Shown piece by piece: positions 60,246 to 64,000 of a stretch of 64,000 nucleotides of DNA. The stretch's first letter is position 1. Every line of letters begins with the position of its first letter. The translations under genes were made by a program, and so were the position numbers. The stretch comes from Streptomyces sp. SM10. Its GTDB lineage: Bacteria; Actinomycetota; Actinomycetes; Streptomycetales; Streptomycetaceae. The stretch spans positions 4,494-68,493 of the forward strand of contig NZ_NEUF01000186.1 of NCBI RefSeq assembly GCF_002910915.1, in the 5' to 3' direction. Under the pieces are notes generated by a model, which worked only from the letters and a program-made list of their open reading frames with translations, searched no databases and was not told the origin of the DNA.

Positions 60246-61106
60246 ATGGGAGTCATGAAGCGTTTCGAGCAGCGTCTCGAAGGTCTGGTCAATGGCACCT
60301 TCGCCAAGGTCTTCAAGTCCGAGGTGCAGCCGGTCGAGATCGCGGGAGCCCTCCAGCGCGAGTGCGACAACAACGCGACGATCTGGAACCGCGAGCGAAC
60401 CGTCGTACCGAACGACTTCATCGTCGAGCTCAGTACCCCGGACTACGAGCGGCTCAGCCCGTACTCGGGCCAGCTCGGCGACGAGCTGTCCGGCCTCGTG
60501 CGTGACTACGCCAAGCAACAGCGGTACACCTTCATGGGACCGATCAAGGTCCACCTGGAGAAAGCGGACGACCTCGACACCGGTCTCTACCGCGTACGCA
60601 GCCGGACCTTGGCGTCGAGTTCCTCACAGCAGGGCCCGCAGAGCGGCCCTGCCCCCCATGCCGCGCCGAACCGCCCCTCCGCCCCCCAGGGGCAGCAGGG
60701 CGGCTACGGCTACCCGCCGGCCTCCGCCCCGCCCATGCCCCCGGCCCCGCCGGGCGGTGGGCGCTCCGGAGGTCCTTCCAGCGACTGGCGCCCGCCGGCC
60801 GCGTCCGGTTCCACGCCGGACGCCCAGGTTCGGCGCTGGATCGAGATCAACGGCACCCGCCATCAGATCTCCCGCCCGACGTTGGTGATGGGACGAAGCA
60901 CCGACGCCGACGTGCGGATCGACGACCCCGGCGTATCCCGCCGGCACTGTGAGATCCGGACCGGAACGCCCTCGACGATCCAGGATCTCGGGTCCACCAA
61001 CGGCATCGTGGTGGACGGGCAGCACACCACCCGCGCTACGCTCCGCGACGGCTCGCGGATCGTCGTGGGCAGCACCACCATCGTTTACCGGCAAGCCGAA
61101 GGGTGA
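60246..61106 (+). CDS. fhaA: FHA-domain protein FhaA (DUF3662 + FHA)
   Basis: Cytosolic scaffold of 286 residues. The N-terminal DUF3662 domain (about 1-125; MKRFEQRLEGLVNGTFAKVFKSEVQPVEIAGAL) is followed by a Pro/Gly/Gln-rich linker and a C-terminal FHA domain (about 195-285) with the phosphothreonine-binding GRS, SRRHCEI and GSTNG motifs. In mycobacteria FhaA binds the phosphorylated pseudokinase MviN and regulates lipid II flow. First gene of the run fhaA-fhaB-pstP-ftsW, and fhaB follows ten bases later. GGAGGAGG lies just before its ATG. Confidence 0.96.
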   Translation: MGVMKRFEQRLEGLVNGTFAKVFKSEVQPVEIAGALQRECDNNATIWNRERTVVPNDFIVELSTPDYERLSPYSGQLGDELSGLVRDYAKQQRYTFMGPIKVHLEKADDLDTGLYRVRSRTLASSSSQQGPQSGPAPHAAPNRPSAPQGQQGGYGYPPASAPPMPPAPPGGGRSGGPSSDWRPPAASGSTPDAQVRRWIEINGTRHQISRPTLVMGRSTDADVRIDDPGVSRRHCEIRTGTPSTIQDLGSTNGIVVDGQHTTRATLRDGSRIVVGSTTIVYRQAEG

Positions 61107-61116
61107 AGCGGGGGCA

Positions 61117-61632
61117 ATGTCAGAGCTGACCCTGACGGTCATGCGGCTAGGTTTCCTGGCTGTTCTGTGGCTATTCGTAATCGTGGCCGTCCAGGTCATT
61201 CGCAGCGACCTGTTCGGTACGCGTGTCACGCAGCGCGGCTCACGCCGCACTGCTGGTGACACCCGTCCGCAACAAGGACGCCAACAGCAGGCAGCGCCGC
61301 CTCAGCAGCGCCAGCAGTCCGGGCGCCAGCGCCGCGGGGCACCCACCAAGCTGGTCGTCTCCGAAGGCACACTCACCGGCACCACGGTCGCGCTCCAGGG
61401 CCAGACCATCACCCTGGGCCGGGCGCACGATTCAACGATCGTGCTGGACGACGACTACGCGTCCAGCAGGCATGCCAGGATCTACCCGGACCGTGACGGC
61501 CAGTGGATCGTCGAGGACCTCGGGTCCACCAACGGCACCTATCTCGACCGGACCCGGCTCACCACCCCGACACCTGTTCCGCTGGGCGCGCCGATCCGTA
61601 TCGGCAAGACCGTCATCGAGCTGCGGAAGTAG
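61117..61632 (+). CDS. fhaB: FHA-domain protein FhaB (FipA-type)
   Basis: Protein of 171 residues with one N-terminal membrane helix (about 5-27, LTVMRLGFLAVLWLFVIVAVQVI). A Gln/Arg-rich linker is followed by an FHA domain (about 80-170; LGRAHDSTIVLDDDYASSRHARI, DLGSTNGTYLD). It reads phosphothreonine marks at the membrane and is linked to division in mycobacteria. Confidence 0.96.
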   Translation: MSELTLTVMRLGFLAVLWLFVIVAVQVIRSDLFGTRVTQRGSRRTAGDTRPQQGRQQQAAPPQQRQQSGRQRRGAPTKLVVSEGTLTGTTVALQGQTITLGRAHDSTIVLDDDYASSRHARIYPDRDGQWIVEDLGSTNGTYLDRTRLTTPTPVPLGAPIRIGKTVIELRK

Positions 61633-61761
61633 TACGACAATGAGCGAGCGGAGCGAGCGAGCCGCGGCGGTCCTTACGACGGACCCGGCCCGGCTCCCGA
61701 CCGGAGGGTGGGCAGTGTGGCTCGAGACCGGCTGTACCCCGAGCCGACGGGCGAGGTGCGC

Positions 61762-63234
61762 ATGAGCTTGTCCCTGCGCTTCGCCGCCGGATCGCACAAG
61801 GGCATGATCCGGGAAGGGAACGAGGACTCCGGCTACGCCGGTCCCCGCCTTCTCGCCATCGCCGACGGCATGGGCGGCCAGGCGGCCGGAGAGGTCGCCA
61901 GCTCCGAGGTGATCTCCACGCTCGTCCAGCTCGACGACGACGTGCCGGGCTCCGACATCCTCACCGCGCTCGGTACGGCGGTCCAGCGTGCCAACGACCA
62001 ACTGCGCGTCATGGTCGAGGAGGACCCCCAACTGGAGGGCATGGGCACGACGCTCACCGCCCTGCTCTGGACCGGTCAGCGCCTCGGCCTCGTCCACGTC
62101 GGCGACTCCCGCGCCTACCTCCTGCGCGACGGCGTACTGACGCAGATCACCCAGGACCACACCTGGGTGCAGCGTCTCGTCGACGAGGGCAGGATCACCG
62201 AAGAGGAAGCCACCACCCACCCGCAGCGCTCCCTGCTGATGCGGGCCCTGGGAAGCGGCGACCACGTGGAGCCCGATCTCTCCGTCCGGGAGGTCCGCGC
62301 CGGTGACCGCTATCTGATCTGCTCGGACGGACTCTCCGGCGTCGTCTCCCACCAGACGATGGAAGAGACCCTGGCCAGCTACCAGGGCCCGCAGGAGACC
62401 ATCCAGGACCTCATCCAGCTCGCCCTGCGCGGCGGAGGCCCCGACAACATCACCTGCATCGTCGCCGACGTCCTGGACGTCGACAGCAACGACACCCTGG
62501 CCGGGCGGCTCAACGACACCCCGGTCATCGTCGGGGCCGTCGCCGAGAACCAGGCAGCCCAGGCGAACGACGGCCGGGCCATGGAGACACCGGCCGGCCG
62601 CGCGGCCGGCCTCGGCCGCCCCGTGCCACCGCAGTCCGGAGGCTTCGGCCCGCCCGGCAGCGGGGACGACATGGGCTACGGCTCCGGTCCGGACGGCGCC
62701 TTCGACGCGTACACCGACGAGGACTTCGTCAAGCCCCGGGGCCGCCGCAGGTGGCTGAAGCGCTCGTTCTACATCGTGCTGGCACTGGCGGTCGTCGGCG
62801 GTGGCGTCTACGGCGGCTACCGCTGGACCCAGACGCAGTTCTACGTGGGCGCGAAGGACGACAACGTCGCGCTGTACCGCGGAATCAGCCAGGACCTCGC
62901 CTGGGTGTCCCTCTCGAAGGTCGAGGAGGACACCAACATCGAACTCAAGTACCTCCCGCCCTACTGGCGCAAGAAGGTCGAAGCGACGATCTCCCAGGGC
63001 AACCTCACCGGTGCCCACAAGAAGCTCAGCGAGCTCGAAGCACAGGCCTCCGCCTGCAAGAAGGACGCGCAGCGCCGTGCGGCCGAGGCGGATGCCGCCA
63101 AGAGCCAGGACGAAGCCGCCGACAGCACTTCCGCCACGTCTCCCACCAAGGGGACCAAGACCGCGACTCCCACTCCCGGCCCCAGCCTCTCGGAGGAAGA
63201 GAAGAAGCTGGCCCTGCAGTGCGGTAAGCAGTAA
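61762..63234 (+). CDS. pstP: Membrane PP2C Ser/Thr phosphatase PstP
   Basis: Phosphatase of about 490 residues with a PP2C domain (about 1-240): REGNEDSGYAGP, IADGMGGQAAGEVAS, VHVGDSRAYLLRDG, SDGLSGV and DNITCIVADV, carrying the metal-binding aspartates. A linker, one membrane helix (about 333-355, SFYIVLALAVVGGGVYGGYRW) and an extracellular domain ending in a Ser/Thr/Pro-rich tail follow. It opposes the Ser/Thr kinases. The ATG at 61762 begins the family sequence; a GTG at 61717 behind GGAGGG is possible. Confidence 0.95.
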   Translation: MSLSLRFAAGSHKGMIREGNEDSGYAGPRLLAIADGMGGQAAGEVASSEVISTLVQLDDDVPGSDILTALGTAVQRANDQLRVMVEEDPQLEGMGTTLTALLWTGQRLGLVHVGDSRAYLLRDGVLTQITQDHTWVQRLVDEGRITEEEATTHPQRSLLMRALGSGDHVEPDLSVREVRAGDRYLICSDGLSGVVSHQTMEETLASYQGPQETIQDLIQLALRGGGPDNITCIVADVLDVDSNDTLAGRLNDTPVIVGAVAENQAAQANDGRAMETPAGRAAGLGRPVPPQSGGFGPPGSGDDMGYGSGPDGAFDAYTDEDFVKPRGRRRWLKRSFYIVLALAVVGGGVYGGYRWTQTQFYVGAKDDNVALYRGISQDLAWVSLSKVEEDTNIELKYLPPYWRKKVEATISQGNLTGAHKKLSELEAQASACKKDAQRRAAEADAAKSQDEAADSTSATSPTKGTKTATPTPGPSLSEEEKKLALQCGKQ

Positions 63235-63255
63235 GCCGTAGGGGGCCTCCAGCAC

Positions 63256-64000
63256 ATGAGCGTTGTCACCAACACCACCACGATCGGCGCGATCGACGCG
63301 CCGAGCCGCCGTAACACCGAACTGGTGCTCGTCGTCTTCGCCGTCCTGATCTCGGTGTTCGCGTACGCCAACGTGGGCCTCGCCCTCAACGGCGAACTGC
63401 CCGCGGGCATGCTCGGCTACGGCCTGGGCCTCGCGCTGCTCGGCGGGGTGGCGCATCTCGCCGTACGGAGATTCGCTCCGTACTCGGACCCGCTGCTGCT
63501 GCCGCTGGCGACGCTGCTGAACGGGCTGGGGCTCGCCATCATCTGGCGCCTGGACCAGTCGGAACGGCTGCAGGCGCTGCCGCAGTACGTCCCCGCTGCC
63601 TCGAAGCAGCTGATGTTCTCCGCAGTAGGTGTGGCCCTGCTGGTCGGCGTCCTGATCGCCCTCAAGGACCACCGGATCCTGCAGCGCTACACCTACATCT
63701 CCATGCTGGTGGCGCTGTTCCTGCTGATCCTTCCGATGTTCTTTCCCGCGGTGAACGGCGCCAAGATCTGGATCAAGATCCCCGGTGTCGGCACGATCCA
63801 GCCGGGAGAGTTCGCCAAGATCATCATCGCGGTGTTCTTCGCCGGCTACCTCATGGTCAAGCGCGACGCCCTGGCTCTGGCCAGTCGACGCTTCATGGGG
63901 CTCTACCTGCCCCGTGGCCGTGACCTGGGACCGATCCTCATGGTCTGGGCCTTCTCGATCCTGATCCTCGTCTTCGAGACCGACCTCGGCTCCTCGCTCC
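63256..64000 (+). CDS. ftsW: FtsW/RodA/SpoVE family glycosyltransferase (partial)
   Basis: The first 248 codons of a SEDS-family peptidoglycan polymerase; it is cut by the window edge. Several membrane helices are visible. The conserved region ends with VNGAKIWIKIPGVGTIQPGEFAKI and, near the edge, LILVFETDLGSS. It polymerises lipid II with a partner class B penicillin-binding protein, likely the next gene outside the window. The ATG comes 21 bases after pstP. Whether it acts in division or in elongation cannot be told. Confidence 0.93.
   Translation, partial: MSVVTNTTTIGAIDAPSRRNTELVLVVFAVLISVFAYANVGLALNGELPAGMLGYGLGLALLGGVAHLAVRRFAPYSDPLLLPLATLLNGLGLAIIWRLDQSERLQALPQYVPAASKQLMFSAVGVALLVGVLIALKDHRILQRYTYISMLVALFLLILPMFFPAVNGAKIWIKIPGVGTIQPGEFAKIIIAVFFAGYLMVKRDALALASRRFMGLYLPRGRDLGPILMVWAFSILILVFETDLGSSL

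Overview
The window is high-GC actinobacterial DNA and almost certainly a Streptomyces chromosome. The signs are very high G+C at third codon positions, GTG and TTG starts, WhiJ/DUF397-type regulators, two branched-chain keto acid dehydrogenase clusters, and an FHA / PP2C / FtsW morphogenesis cluster. From memory, the gene order matches the stretch of the Streptomyces core that in S. coelicolor runs roughly from aspS to the pknB cluster, a few tens of kb from oriC. Four parS-like sites (three perfect, one with a single mismatch), spread across the window, fit an origin-proximal position.

Layout. 1-8 kb: an L,D-transpeptidase lipoprotein, aspS, a PAS/GAF/SpoIIE phosphatase, an AI-2E-type permease and a pirin gene that carries an unoccupied phiC31-type attB. 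8-12 kb: an SseB-domain protein, an acyl-CoA dehydrogenase, an M18 aminopeptidase and a small membrane protein. 12-16 kb: a thioredoxin/NHL protein gene interrupted near its 5' end by a small decayed serine-integrase element. The element supplies a substitute 5' end and leaves the original one stranded about 2 kb away. 16-23.6 kb: a LURP-one protein, a nitrilase, a mycothiol-type isomerase-fold protein, a GntR-MFS operon, a D-Ala-D-Ala carboxypeptidase, and a DUF397 / XRE-DUF5753 / HATPase triad of WhiJ type.

23.6-44 kb: the first bkd operon, an orphan LuxR-type response regulator, a pyridoxamine-oxidase-fold gene behind a duplicated DevR-like box, an aminoglycoside-phosphotransferase-fold protein, two divergent Ser/Thr kinases, the bacterial proteasome activator, a quinone oxidoreductase, a K+ channel, moeA and mobA-type molybdenum cofactor genes, then the second bkd operon with a divergent Lrp regulator. 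44-53.4 kb: the phenylacetate module, comprising a PaaR-like TetR repressor, paaN and paaABCDE. The same operator core lies before paaN and paaA, and a weaker copy lies next to the bkd2 operon. Between paaN and paaABCDE sit an RNA methyltransferase, an HTTM protein and a DUF5819 protein.

53.4-64 kb: a rhodanese, a J-domain-like protein, a DUF2252 protein, a membrane protein with a divergent MarR regulator, a broken HxlR/azoreductase pair, tRNA-Leu(CAG), and the start of the fhaA-fhaB-pstP-ftsW cell-wall control operon, which runs off the right edge.

No wholly new system is evident. The most distinctive items are the decayed element with gene-end replacement, the shared paa/bkd operator, the parS sites buried in terminators and at a start codon, and the duplicated DevR-like box.
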